DNA of 64,000 nucleotides from Sutterella sp. AM11-39. Its GTDB lineage: Bacteria > Pseudomonadota > Gammaproteobacteria > Burkholderiales > Burkholderiaceae_F. The stretch covers positions 15,145 to 79,144 of the forward strand of contig NZ_QRLV01000010.1 of the NCBI RefSeq assembly GCF_003472385.1, written 5' to 3'. This document shows positions 27,695 to 35,837 of this stretch, one piece after another. Position 1 is the first letter of the stretch, and every line of letters starts with the position of its first letter. The notes under the pieces were generated by a model. That model saw only the letters and a list, made by a program, of their open reading frames with translations, had not been told where the DNA came from and made no database searches. The position numbers were made by a program, and so were the translations under genes.

Positions 27695-30600
27695 TCATGC
27701 GGCGATGCTCTTGGGATCCAGCGTAAAGAGCGACTGCAGTTCGGCAGCGGAAAGCTCACCGATCCAAGTTTCTCCCGTGGCTACGGTGAGATCGGCCAGA
27801 TTGCGCTTTTCCATGAGCATTTCGTTGATGCGCTCTTCAAAGGTTCCCGCCGTCACGAAGCGATAGACGAGAACGTCGCGTCTTTGTCCGATGCGGTAGG
27901 CGCGGTCGGTGGCCTGTGCTTCAACGGCCGGATTCCACCACAGGTCGTAATGCACGACGCAGCTTGCCGCCGTGAGATTAAGACCTGTGCCGCCCGCTTT
28001 GAGAGAAATGATCATGGCGTGAACGGAACGATCTGTTTGGAAGCGATCGACCATAACTTGACGTGCCTTGACGGAGACGCCTCCGTGAAGGAAGTCGGGC
28101 CTATGACCGGTTGCTTTTTCGATCCAGGTCTGCAGGCGCTCTCCCATTTCCCGGTATTGCGTGAAAATGAGCACCTTGCGACCCGCTTCCCGACAGTGCC
28201 CGAGAATGTCAAAGAGGGCGGCAGCCTTGCCGGAGTCAGGCATTGCCGTTTCCGTCTTGAGGTATTGCGAGGGCGAATTGCAGATTTGCTTCATGCTCGT
28301 GATGAGCTTGAGCACTTCACCGCGGCGGATGGTGCGGATGTCGGTGCCTTGCGGATCTTCGACCGCTTTCTCCTCGAGCTTTTTGAGCTTTTTCATGTGC
28401 GCTTCGAGCACCTTGCTGTAAAGCGCGGCCTGTTCCGCCGTGAGGTTCGTGAACTGATCCACCGTGTTGCGTTCGGGCAGATCGGCGATGATGGACTTGT
28501 CGCTTTTCAGACGACGCAGCATGAAGGGGGCCGTCAGGCGGCGGAACGCTTCGGCGGCTGATTCGCTGTGATCGGTCTCGATCGGAGCGGCGAAAGTCTC
28601 CGTGAAATCCCTGAGCGATCCCAGAAGGCGCGGCTGGACGGTTTCCAGAATCGACCAGTATTCGCTCAATCGATTTTCAACGGGTGTACCTGTCATGGCG
28701 ATCGTCTGAGAGGCGTTGAGGGATTTGGCCGCCACGGACTGGCCTGATGTGGCGTTTTTCACGGCCTGTGCCTCATCGAGCACCAACAGGCGCCACTTGT
28801 ATCCCGCCAATTTTTCCGTTTCCCGGCGCATCAGCCCGTATGTCGTCAGCGTGACGTCGGGGAGGTCTTTGACGGCTTCGGGCAGCACGCGACTGGTGCC
28901 GTGATAGATACCTACGGAAAGAGAGGGCGCGAATTTGGCGATTTCGCGCTGCCAGTTGGTCATGAGCGTGGTCGGTACAACGACAAGTGCCTTGGCTTTG
29001 GTCAGTTCGCCGTCGTTTTTGAGCTGAAGCAGTGTGGCGATCACCTGCAGTGTCTTTCCGAGCCCCATGTCGTCGGCAATCAGGGCGCCGATGCCGAGAC
29101 GAAGGTTTTTCATGAGCCACGAAAAGCCGCGCGCCTGATAAGGGCGAAGCGTGGCGTGAAGGTTCTCAGGAGGTGAAATTTCGTCGATCTCGGTGAGGCG
29201 CTTAAGTCGTTTGCGGATTTCGTCGCTCACGAGCACTTCGGCCTGTCGGCCTTTGTTTTCATAGTTGCCCATTAGCGCCGCGCGCATTTTTTCCAGATAG
29301 GTGGGCTGCGGCTGCTTATCAACGGTTTCTGCCATTCGCGCGAGCTCGGTCGGATCGAGGTAGACGAAATCGTCGCCGACCTGCACGACTTCGCCGACGT
29401 GCTTGGCAAGCTCTGCGAGTTCCTCCTTCGTGAGTTCCCGATCGCCTACGGCCACGCGCCAGTCAAAGCGTGAGAAGGCGTCTTTGCCCAAAAACGATTT
29501 ACCGGTGCCGGCGTCCAGGTGTGCCACCAGACGCGGTTTGAGAAGGTTTTTGAGGCGTTCGGGCAACATCACGGCCACGCCCAAAAGTGTGAGCACCGGA
29601 GCGACTTCAAAGAGAAAGTCCTTGAGTTCGGATCGTTCAACCGTCACGGGGCTTCCGCCGGTTGCTTCAATGCGGTTCAATGACGGGTAAGCCGAAGTGA
29701 GCGTTTTAAGAACGGAGACGGCGGCAAAGCGTTCGTTTTGAAAGCGGCTTTCCTTGAGCAAACGCTTGAGCATCACCGGCCGCTTGGTGGAAAACACTGT
29801 GGTTTGCGAGGTGGTCTCGTTGTCAAAAAGCGAACCGTCGCTTTCTTCCGACACGTCGACTTGAGCGGGATCGACTTCCCGACCCAGAATGCCGTAGTTG
29901 ATTTTGATGCCGTCCGGGTGTGTACGTACCGTCAATACGGGGCGCCACGGGTAGACGTTGCCTAATAGAAAGGCGCGCAGGCCGCGCAGCATGGTCTTGA
30001 GCATGCTTTCGGGCAGGAGGTGGTTTTTTGGCAACGGTGTTTGCATTGCCAAAAGAAGCAGTAGCGAACGGGTGTCGGCTAGAGCCTTAATGTCGCCTGC
30101 GACAAGCTTCATCAGAGCGCAAAGCGCAGCGGTAAGCGCCAGGAAAACGGTCTGACGGGCAAATCCCTCACCGCTTGGAACGACGGTGGAGCTGAACAAT
30201 CGGTTTGCGTACGGCTGGCAGGCTCGGGTCAGTTGCTCAACAAGCTGCGCGACGTGACGGTTGCGAACGGCAGGAGTCCACATGAAAAACGGTACAGCCT
30301 GCGGGTTGTTTTGCGGGACGACCAGAGCAGGCACTACGGCCGAGTTCATCAGCAGTCGAGCGGCAAGCTGTGTGATCTCGCGCCAACATTCGACTTCCGG
30401 CGCCGACTCCTGAGCGTACACGACGGGCATCGTCAACAGGACTTCGAAAATGTCGGAGGAGTCGGTGAGTGTGAGACGCCGCGCTTTTCCTGCCGTGTCC
30501 CGCACGTGAACAGCGAGTTCTGCGCTCAAGCCCTCATCGGCGTCACAGACGGCTTTTACGGAAACGCTCAGAGATGCGAGCGCCGACTCGTCGACCGTGA

Positions 30601-31456
30601 TTTTCTTTTGGAATAAATGTGACGAGAGGCAGTAGCCCAGCCAATCCGAGGCGACGGAATAGGAAATTCGGCGCCTCAGCTCCTTTTCGACCCCTGTGAA
30701 AAGCTTTCGAAGGTCGCTGCGAAAGGCTTCGCCTCCGGGCATCGGAAGCGATTCGGGGAAAAGAGACAGGATGGTTTCGCGCAGCGGCTCAAGTGTGGCG
30801 TAGGGGAGGCTGCGCAGTTCGGACAGAGCCGATGGTTCATCCAGCTCGACCGGGTCGGGGCGCGATTCGGTAGCGGCCGCAGCGAGTTCGGCCAGACGCA
30901 GCGGGCGAGCCGTGGTGGCTGATTTCAGGTCAACGCCTCTGTTTTTGAGTTCGGACTGCAGGTCAAGCCCGTGAAGTTTGAAAATCAAAAACGGATCGGC
31001 GTCGATGTGGTTGGCCATGCAGTAGAAAACGGCGGCGATGTGCTTGCAGATGCGAGCGCTGTCCGGGCACGAACAGGATGTGCGCATTTCTCGCCAGGAA
31101 CGAGGAAAGAGCTCCAGGGAGAGCCCTTGGCAGATGTCGGCGACGCTCGGCGAAAGCGTACCTTCCAGAAGTTCGGCCACAAGCGACGGATTTTGTGCAA
31201 TGGCGTCAAGCAGCAGTTTTTCCTTTTCCCGTCCCCACTTCGGCAGCGCAATTTTGATTTCGTACGGATAGTAGGCAGATCCCGAGACGAGCGCTTCGAC
31301 GCGATCTTCGTGCGAAATCCACTCGCAGCTCACGACGTGTCCGGTGTTGTAGTAGGAACGTCCGCGAGGCAGTCGGTTGTCGAAGTCAACATTGCTCAAT
31401 GCGTCGAGCCATTGTTTGCCCCACCAGGTGTTGCCGAAGGTTCTGCGTTTGGCCAT
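27695..31456 (-). CDS. SNF2-family helicase with N-terminal SWIM zinc finger
   Basis: Large Swi2/Snf2 DNA-dependent ATPase, 1253 residues from ATG 31456. N-terminal SWIM finger CSCPDSARICKH at about 128-139, a long central region without clear motifs, then the two RecA-like lobes: ADDMGLGKTLQ (motif I), LVLDEAQAVKN (II), MTGTPVENRLSEYWS (III), FTQYREMGERL, LKAGGTGLNLTAA (V) and ATDRAYRIGQ (VI). Bacterial proteins of this build (RapA/HepA-unlike) are thought to remodel protein-DNA or polymerase complexes; the actual role is unknown. The frame extends about 50 residues upstream of 31456, but that part runs into the terminator hairpin and looks non-coding. Convergent with lptG. Confidence 0.88.
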   Translation of the reverse strand: MAKRRTFGNTWWGKQWLDALSNVDFDNRLPRGRSYYNTGHVVSCEWISHEDRVEALVSGSAYYPYEIKIALPKWGREKEKLLLDAIAQNPSLVAELLEGTLSPSVADICQGLSLELFPRSWREMRTSCSCPDSARICKHIAAVFYCMANHIDADPFLIFKLHGLDLQSELKNRGVDLKSATTARPLRLAELAAAATESRPDPVELDEPSALSELRSLPYATLEPLRETILSLFPESLPMPGGEAFRSDLRKLFTGVEKELRRRISYSVASDWLGYCLSSHLFQKKITVDESALASLSVSVKAVCDADEGLSAELAVHVRDTAGKARRLTLTDSSDIFEVLLTMPVVYAQESAPEVECWREITQLAARLLMNSAVVPALVVPQNNPQAVPFFMWTPAVRNRHVAQLVEQLTRACQPYANRLFSSTVVPSGEGFARQTVFLALTAALCALMKLVAGDIKALADTRSLLLLLAMQTPLPKNHLLPESMLKTMLRGLRAFLLGNVYPWRPVLTVRTHPDGIKINYGILGREVDPAQVDVSEESDGSLFDNETTSQTTVFSTKRPVMLKRLLKESRFQNERFAAVSVLKTLTSAYPSLNRIEATGGSPVTVERSELKDFLFEVAPVLTLLGVAVMLPERLKNLLKPRLVAHLDAGTGKSFLGKDAFSRFDWRVAVGDRELTKEELAELAKHVGEVVQVGDDFVYLDPTELARMAETVDKQPQPTYLEKMRAALMGNYENKGRQAEVLVSDEIRKRLKRLTEIDEISPPENLHATLRPYQARGFSWLMKNLRLGIGALIADDMGLGKTLQVIATLLQLKNDGELTKAKALVVVPTTLMTNWQREIAKFAPSLSVGIYHGTSRVLPEAVKDLPDVTLTTYGLMRRETEKLAGYKWRLLVLDEAQAVKNATSGQSVAAKSLNASQTIAMTGTPVENRLSEYWSILETVQPRLLGSLRDFTETFAAPIETDHSESAAEAFRRLTAPFMLRRLKSDKSIIADLPERNTVDQFTNLTAEQAALYSKVLEAHMKKLKKLEEKAVEDPQGTDIRTIRRGEVLKLITSMKQICNSPSQYLKTETAMPDSGKAAALFDILGHCREAGRKVLIFTQYREMGERLQTWIEKATGHRPDFLHGGVSVKARQVMVDRFQTDRSVHAMIISLKAGGTGLNLTAASCVVHYDLWWNPAVEAQATDRAYRIGQRRDVLVYRFVTAGTFEERINEMLMEKRNLADLTVATGETWIGELSAAELQSLFTLDPKSIAA

Positions 31457-31471
31457 AAGAAATGCAGTCAC

Positions 31472-31507
31472 AAAAAAAGCAGAAAGGCGTGGGAGCTTTT
31501 CTGCTTT
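31472..31507 (-). terminator. Rho-independent terminator of the glnQ-like gene
   Basis: On the minus strand AAAGCAGAAA, a 12-base loop, TTTCTGCTTTTTTT: a perfect 10-bp stem followed by T residues, about 25 bp beyond the ATPase stop. Confidence 0.85.
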
Positions 31508-31532
31508 GGTTTGCAAAAAGCGAAGGCTTCGC

Positions 31533-32267
31533 TCAGTGCGAGAGAATCTTGGAGAGGAACTGCTGGGCGCGTTCCGAACGCGGAGAGCTGAAGAACTCCT
31601 CTTTCTTGGCATCTTCGAGGATTTCGCCGGCTTCCATGAAGATCACGCGATCGGCCACCTTGCGGGCAAAGCCCATTTCGTGCGTCACCACCATCATGGT
31701 CATGCCTTCACGGGCGAGTTCCACCATCACGTCAAGCACTTCGTTAATCATTTCCGGGTCGAGAGCCGACGTCGGTTCGTCAAAGAGCATGCAGACCGGA
31801 TCCATGGCAAGAGCGCGAGCGATGGCCACACGCTGCTGCTGGCCGCCCGAGAGCTGGCCGGGGAATTTGGGAGCGTGCTTGAGGAGCCCCACGCGGTCGA
31901 GAAGCGCCAGACCGCGTTCCGTGGCTTCTTCACGGGAACGGCCGAGTACCTTCATCTGAGCGAGTGTCAGATTGTCGGTAATGGACAGATGCGGGAAGAG
32001 TTCGAAGTGCTGGAACACCATGCCGACGTGGCTGCGCAACTTGGGCAGATCGGTCTTGGGATCGCCCACGTTGATGCCGTTGATGAGCACTTCACCCTGC
32101 TGGAACGGTTCCAGGGCGTTGACGGTCTTGATGAGCGTGGACTTGCCGGAGCCGGAGGGGCCGCAGACGACCACCACTTCGCCTTTTTCTACGGACGTGG
32201 AGCAGTTCTTCAGAACTTGGAAGGAACCGTACCACTTGCTCACATTTTTGATTTCAATCATCGCCAT
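31533..32267 (-). CDS. glnQ: Polar amino acid ABC transporter ATP-binding protein (GlnQ type)
   Basis: ATPase subunit of an uptake transporter for polar amino acids such as glutamine or glutamate. 244 residues with IEIKNVSKWYGSFQVLKNC at the start, Walker [14 protein letters not shown]-loop GMVFQHFELFPH, signature LSGGQQQR and Walker B CMLFDEPTSALDPE. This ordering and the FELFPHLS segment are typical of the GlnQ/GltL subfamily. It is an orphan here: no permease or binding protein lies on either side. The start is ATG 32267 or ATG 32261, two codons apart. The name reflects subfamily, not proven substrate. Confidence 0.85.
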   Translation of the reverse strand: MAMIEIKNVSKWYGSFQVLKNCSTSVEKGEVVVVCGPSGSGKSTLIKTVNALEPFQQGEVLINGINVGDPKTDLPKLRSHVGMVFQHFELFPHLSITDNLTLAQMKVLGRSREEATERGLALLDRVGLLKHAPKFPGQLSGGQQQRVAIARALAMDPVCMLFDEPTSALDPEMINEVLDVMVELAREGMTMMVVTHEMGFARKVADRVIFMEAGEILEDAKKEEFFSSPRSERAQQFLSKILSH

Positions 32268-32824
32268 AGGAAAAAGGCCTCTTTTTGCGGTTGTTTTCGA
32301 AAAAACTGCTTGTCTTTCAAGCGTAGCGTTTAATTGTAAGGTATTGCGGAAAAACGCGTCGACTCTTTTACAACCCAATTTGTGTTGACCGGGTGTGAAG
32401 ACTGATGCCTCCGGTGGCCATCAATGCGACATGGACAGTAAACGGCCTTAAGGATCTTGAAAAAAGAAACGTCACTTTCGGTGAAGTAGCTAATGGCGGT
32501 GTCGAGGCCGTCGAGATTGACCATCACAAACCATCTCAAGCACATGCAGCAGGCCGTTTTGTTGGAAGCTGCCGAACTGAGCAAAGGCCCCTCGCTCAAG
32601 ATCTGAGGCGAAATGTTCAAAGCGATTGCCGACAGTCGGAAGGTGACGCAAGATAGAATCGAACAATCTTCAGGTATCTTTGGCACCATAGAACATAACC
32701 AATTTCAGAATCCACAATCGAGGAAAATCGGCGTGAATCCGTGGTCATTGACAGTCATGTTGCGGCTTGACCGATCCCGTGCGGCATCGGTCCGGGACAT
32801 TGTTGTGTCTAAAGGGGAGCCGGC
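32268..32824. other. About 550 bp without a credible gene
   Basis: This stretch is visibly AT-richer than its neighbours. The small open frames in it (for example 32330-32689 minus and 32405-32656 plus) overlap each other, lack ribosome binding sites and match no family I recognise. It may hold the glnQ promoter, the promoter of the patatin autotransporter gene (TTGACA at 32746-32751 has no good -10), and possibly decayed foreign DNA. Confidence 0.5.
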
Positions 32825-35086
32825 ATGACGAAGCGACTCGGGTTTTCTTTGAAGCTCGCGCTATTTGCGCTGTTGTCGACGACGATCGTCGGTGCCGATG
32901 CGGTGTATGCGGCTCCGACGCAGCAGGCACGAGCCGAAAGACCTAGATTGGGTCTGGTGCTTTCCGGCGGAGGCGCGCGCGGTTTTGCACATATCGGGGC
33001 GCTGAAGGCGCTCGAAGAGCTTCGCGTGCGTTTTGACGTGATCACCGGCACGAGTATGGGCTCGATGGTGGGCGGCGCGTATGCGGCGGGCTACAGCGCC
33101 AAGCAGATTGAGGACATCACGCTTGCTGTTGACTGGCCTCGTATGTTTGCGCCGCGTCCGGATCGCAATCGTATGGACTGGCAGGGTAAAGACAACGACC
33201 GTAGAGGCCTGGGACCTACTGAAATCGGCGTCACGAAGGACGGATTGCGCTTCTCAGGACAGCTAGTCCCTTCGCAGGAGCTCGACATCTTCCTGCAGCG
33301 CTCCACGCAGCCTTTCAACAGTGTCTACGATCTCTCCGAACTGGACATTCCGTTTGCGGCCGTCGCTACGGATCTGGAAAGCGGGCAAAGGGTGGTGCTG
33401 CAAAAAGAAATCTCGTTGGCGCAGGCCATGCGTTGCTCAATGTCTGTGCCGGGGGCATTTCGACCGGCCGAGTACAAGGGCCGAGTCTTGGTTGACGGCG
33501 GTCTGATCGACAACCTGCCGATTGATCTGGCTCGGGATATGGGCGCAGAACGCGTGGTGGCGATTAACGTCGGCACACCTTTGGGTAAGCGCGATGACAT
33601 TAAAGGCGTGTTGGGTGTCATGGCGCAGGTGGTCAACATTCTGACCGAGCAGAATGTGCGCAAGTCCAAGGAGTCCATCCGACCGGGAGATATCTACATA
33701 GAACCTGATCTGGGGGGACTGACTTCCGGCGACTTCATGAAGTCGCGCGACATTATCGAAATCGGCTACAAGGCTGTGATGGACAATAAGGAGCTCTTTG
33801 CGCCCTACATCGAAGACGAATACGACTACCGGTTCTATTTGAGCGCCCGCTACGAAAAGACGCTTGTCGATGGTGAGCATAACGTTTCCGAAGTGAAAGT
33901 TGCGGGACTCGAGCACGTTAATCCCGAGCATGTGCTGGCGACAATTGATATTGACACCGACAAGCCCGTGAGCAACGAACAGGCGGCGGAGGCCGCACGC
34001 GACATCTGGGCCGAAGGCGACTTTCAGAGCGTGCCGTTTCGTTTTGAACCTGGCCCGAACGGCACGGAAGTGCTGGTGTTTGAACCCGAGGAAAAGACGG
34101 TGGGCTACTCCCGTCTGATGTTTGGCGGCAACGTGCAGTCTGACTTTCAGTCGTCCAACACCTTTAACGTGGTGCTGTCGCATACCTGGGGATGGCTCAA
34201 CAAATGGGGCGGTGAATGGCGTAACGAAATTCAGCTCGGTGAAGTCAAGCGATTTCTTTCCGAATTTCACCAGCCTTTGGGCGTGGGCGGACGCTGGTTT
34301 TTGATGCCGCGCGTGAGCTACCAGTGGGAGCCGTTTGATCTTTATGTCGGCGACAGCGACACGCCGGTGGGCGAGTTCCGAACCGAGACGTTCGAAGCGG
34401 GCATGTTCCTGGGGTATGAATTTCCGAGGCTCGGCCGCATCTCCGCGGGTGCCGGCTGGTACGACAGTCGCATCAAGACGGAAACGTTCATCACAGATCT
34501 GAAATACACCGAAGATTCGTCGTTTGTGTCTCTGCGCGCCAATTTCGATACGCTCGATGATGCGAGCTTCCCGCGCAGAGGTTTTTACTTCGACGGTTCG
34601 GTGACCTATGACTTCAATCCGCAGGGTTCGATTGGAGAGCCGGACTCCAACACGCGCTACGAGGTCAAGGCCGCCATTCCGCTTCAGCTCGGTGAACGCA
34701 CGACGGCTTTGGTGAGCGGCAGAGCTGCTGCGGCAAGCGAGGTCGGAAACTACAACATGGGAGGCGTTTTTAATCTTTCCGGTTCGCCTTACGGACGTTA
34801 TTCGGGTGATCGGCTGGCATTCGGCCGCGTGATGATCTATCACGACGTGAGCCGCACCATGCGCGAACTGCGCATGCCGATCTATCTAGGCGGCACGTTT
34901 GAAATCGGGCGCGTTTGGAACGGCACGATCACCGAGGTGATCGGGGATCAGGGAACGCCGTGGCGTAAGGCTGCAAGCTTGTACATCGCAAGCGACACCT
35001 GGCTCGGTCCTATGTATCTGGTCGCGGGCAGAACGTTCGGCGAAAGCTCGTCTCTGACGTTCTACTGGGGGCGTCTGCTCTGGTAA
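32825..35086 (+). CDS. Type Vd autotransporter: patatin-like phospholipase with outer-membrane barrel (PlpD family)
   Basis: Predicted to cross the outer membrane by its own barrel and display or release a lipid acyl hydrolase. 753 residues: signal peptide 1-29 ending VYA, patatin domain about 41-330 with oxyanion loop SGGGARG, catalytic serine in GTSMG (Ser77) and Asp in VDGGLIDN near 222. Then comes a POTRA-like segment (about 345-430, VSEVKVAGLEHVNPEHVL), and a BamA/FhaC-type 16-strand barrel ending in W. The dyad Ser-Asp and the DGG/L motif are intact, so activity is likely. A strong ribosome binding site (AAAGGGGAG) precedes ATG 32825. Natural lipid substrate unknown; related proteins have phospholipase A1 activity. 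Confidence 0.9.
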   Translation: MTKRLGFSLKLALFALLSTTIVGADAVYAAPTQQARAERPRLGLVLSGGGARGFAHIGALKALEELRVRFDVITGTSMGSMVGGAYAAGYSAKQIEDITLAVDWPRMFAPRPDRNRMDWQGKDNDRRGLGPTEIGVTKDGLRFSGQLVPSQELDIFLQRSTQPFNSVYDLSELDIPFAAVATDLESGQRVVLQKEISLAQAMRCSMSVPGAFRPAEYKGRVLVDGGLIDNLPIDLARDMGAERVVAINVGTPLGKRDDIKGVLGVMAQVVNILTEQNVRKSKESIRPGDIYIEPDLGGLTSGDFMKSRDIIEIGYKAVMDNKELFAPYIEDEYDYRFYLSARYEKTLVDGEHNVSEVKVAGLEHVNPEHVLATIDIDTDKPVSNEQAAEAARDIWAEGDFQSVPFRFEPGPNGTEVLVFEPEEKTVGYSRLMFGGNVQSDFQSSNTFNVVLSHTWGWLNKWGGEWRNEIQLGEVKRFLSEFHQPLGVGGRWFLMPRVSYQWEPFDLYVGDSDTPVGEFRTETFEAGMFLGYEFPRLGRISAGAGWYDSRIKTETFITDLKYTEDSSFVSLRANFDTLDDASFPRRGFYFDGSVTYDFNPQGSIGEPDSNTRYEVKAAIPLQLGERTTALVSGRAAAASEVGNYNMGGVFNLSGSPYGRYSGDRLAFGRVMIYHDVSRTMRELRMPIYLGGTFEIGRVWNGTITEVIGDQGTPWRKAASLYIASDTWLGPMYLVAGRTFGESSSLTFYWGRLLW

Positions 35087-35096
35087 GAAGCGTCAG

Positions 35097-35837
35097 TCAG
35101 CGATACTTGGCACACACCGGGCAATCGGGGTCGCTCGCGAGCTTCATGCGTGTGAATTCCCACGACAGCGTATCGAGTATCAGAAGACTTCCGACGGAAA
35201 CGGGCGTGAGTCCTGCCGCAATCTTGAGGGCCTCTTCGGCGGCCATCATGCCGGCAATGGACGTAACCGGTGCCATGACGCCCGTTTGCGAGGCCTTGAC
35301 GTCGGTGGCGTCGTCTTCAGGAAAAGTGCACTGATAGCACGCAGGATTACCGTTGCGGAAGTCGAAGACTGCCAATTGCACGCTGTAGCGCACGGAAGAA
35401 GCCGAAATCAGCACCTTTCGCAACGCTTTGGCCGCGCGGTTGGAGGCGTGGCGCGTGCGGAAGTTGTCCGAAGCGTCAATGATGATGTCGCAGTCTCGGG
35501 CGAGATCGAGGAGTTTGGCTTCGTCAACGAAGTCCCTGACGACTTTGACCGGAACGTCGGGATTGACGGCGTGCAGGGCGAGGGCTGCGCTTTGCGCCTT
35601 GTTCATGCCGATGCGCTCGGGCGTGTGCAGGATTTGCCGCGGCAGATTGGAAAGATCCACGGCGTCGGCGTCGGCAATCGTGAGCGAGGCCACGCCGCTT
35701 TCAACAAGCGCCAAGGCTGCGGGACAGCCCACGCCGCCCGCGCCGATGATGAATACGCGGCTGGCGGCAATGCGCGACTGCCCCTCAGGGCCGATTTCCT
35801 TCAGAAAAACGTGACGGCTGTAGCGATCGTCGGTCAT
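35097..35837 (-). CDS. moeB: HesA/MoeB/ThiF family adenylyltransferase
   Basis: E1-like enzyme that adenylates the C-terminus of a ubiquitin-fold sulfur carrier (MoaD or ThiS) in molybdopterin or thiamine synthesis. 246 residues: RYSRHVFLKEIGPEGQ, nucleotide-binding GAGGVGCPAALAL near 32, ADAVDLSNLPRQ, DASDNFRTRH, and two zinc-binding CxxC pairs (CYQC, CPVC). MoeB and ThiF roles cannot be separated from sequence; location after ctpA is the usual site of moeB in Burkholderiales. Its ATG shares a base with the ctpA stop codon (35837), so the two are coupled. Confidence 0.88.
   Translation of the reverse strand: MTDDRYSRHVFLKEIGPEGQSRIAASRVFIIGAGGVGCPAALALVESGVASLTIADADAVDLSNLPRQILHTPERIGMNKAQSAALALHAVNPDVPVKVVRDFVDEAKLLDLARDCDIIIDASDNFRTRHASNRAAKALRKVLISASSVRYSVQLAVFDFRNGNPACYQCTFPEDDATDVKASQTGVMAPVTSIAGMMAAEEALKIAAGLTPVSVGSLLILDTLSWEFTRMKLASDPDCPVCAKYR

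Noticed and set aside
31519..31531. GCGAAGGCTTCGC palindrome at the glnQ 3' end
   Set aside because: It lies at the coding edge, has a one-base centre and no T run; the real terminator is the following stem at 31472-31507.
32330..32689. 119-codon minus-strand frame in the gap before the autotransporter gene
   Set aside because: No ribosome binding site, odd composition rich in Cys and Ser, overlaps an opposite frame of similar quality, and no recognisable domain.
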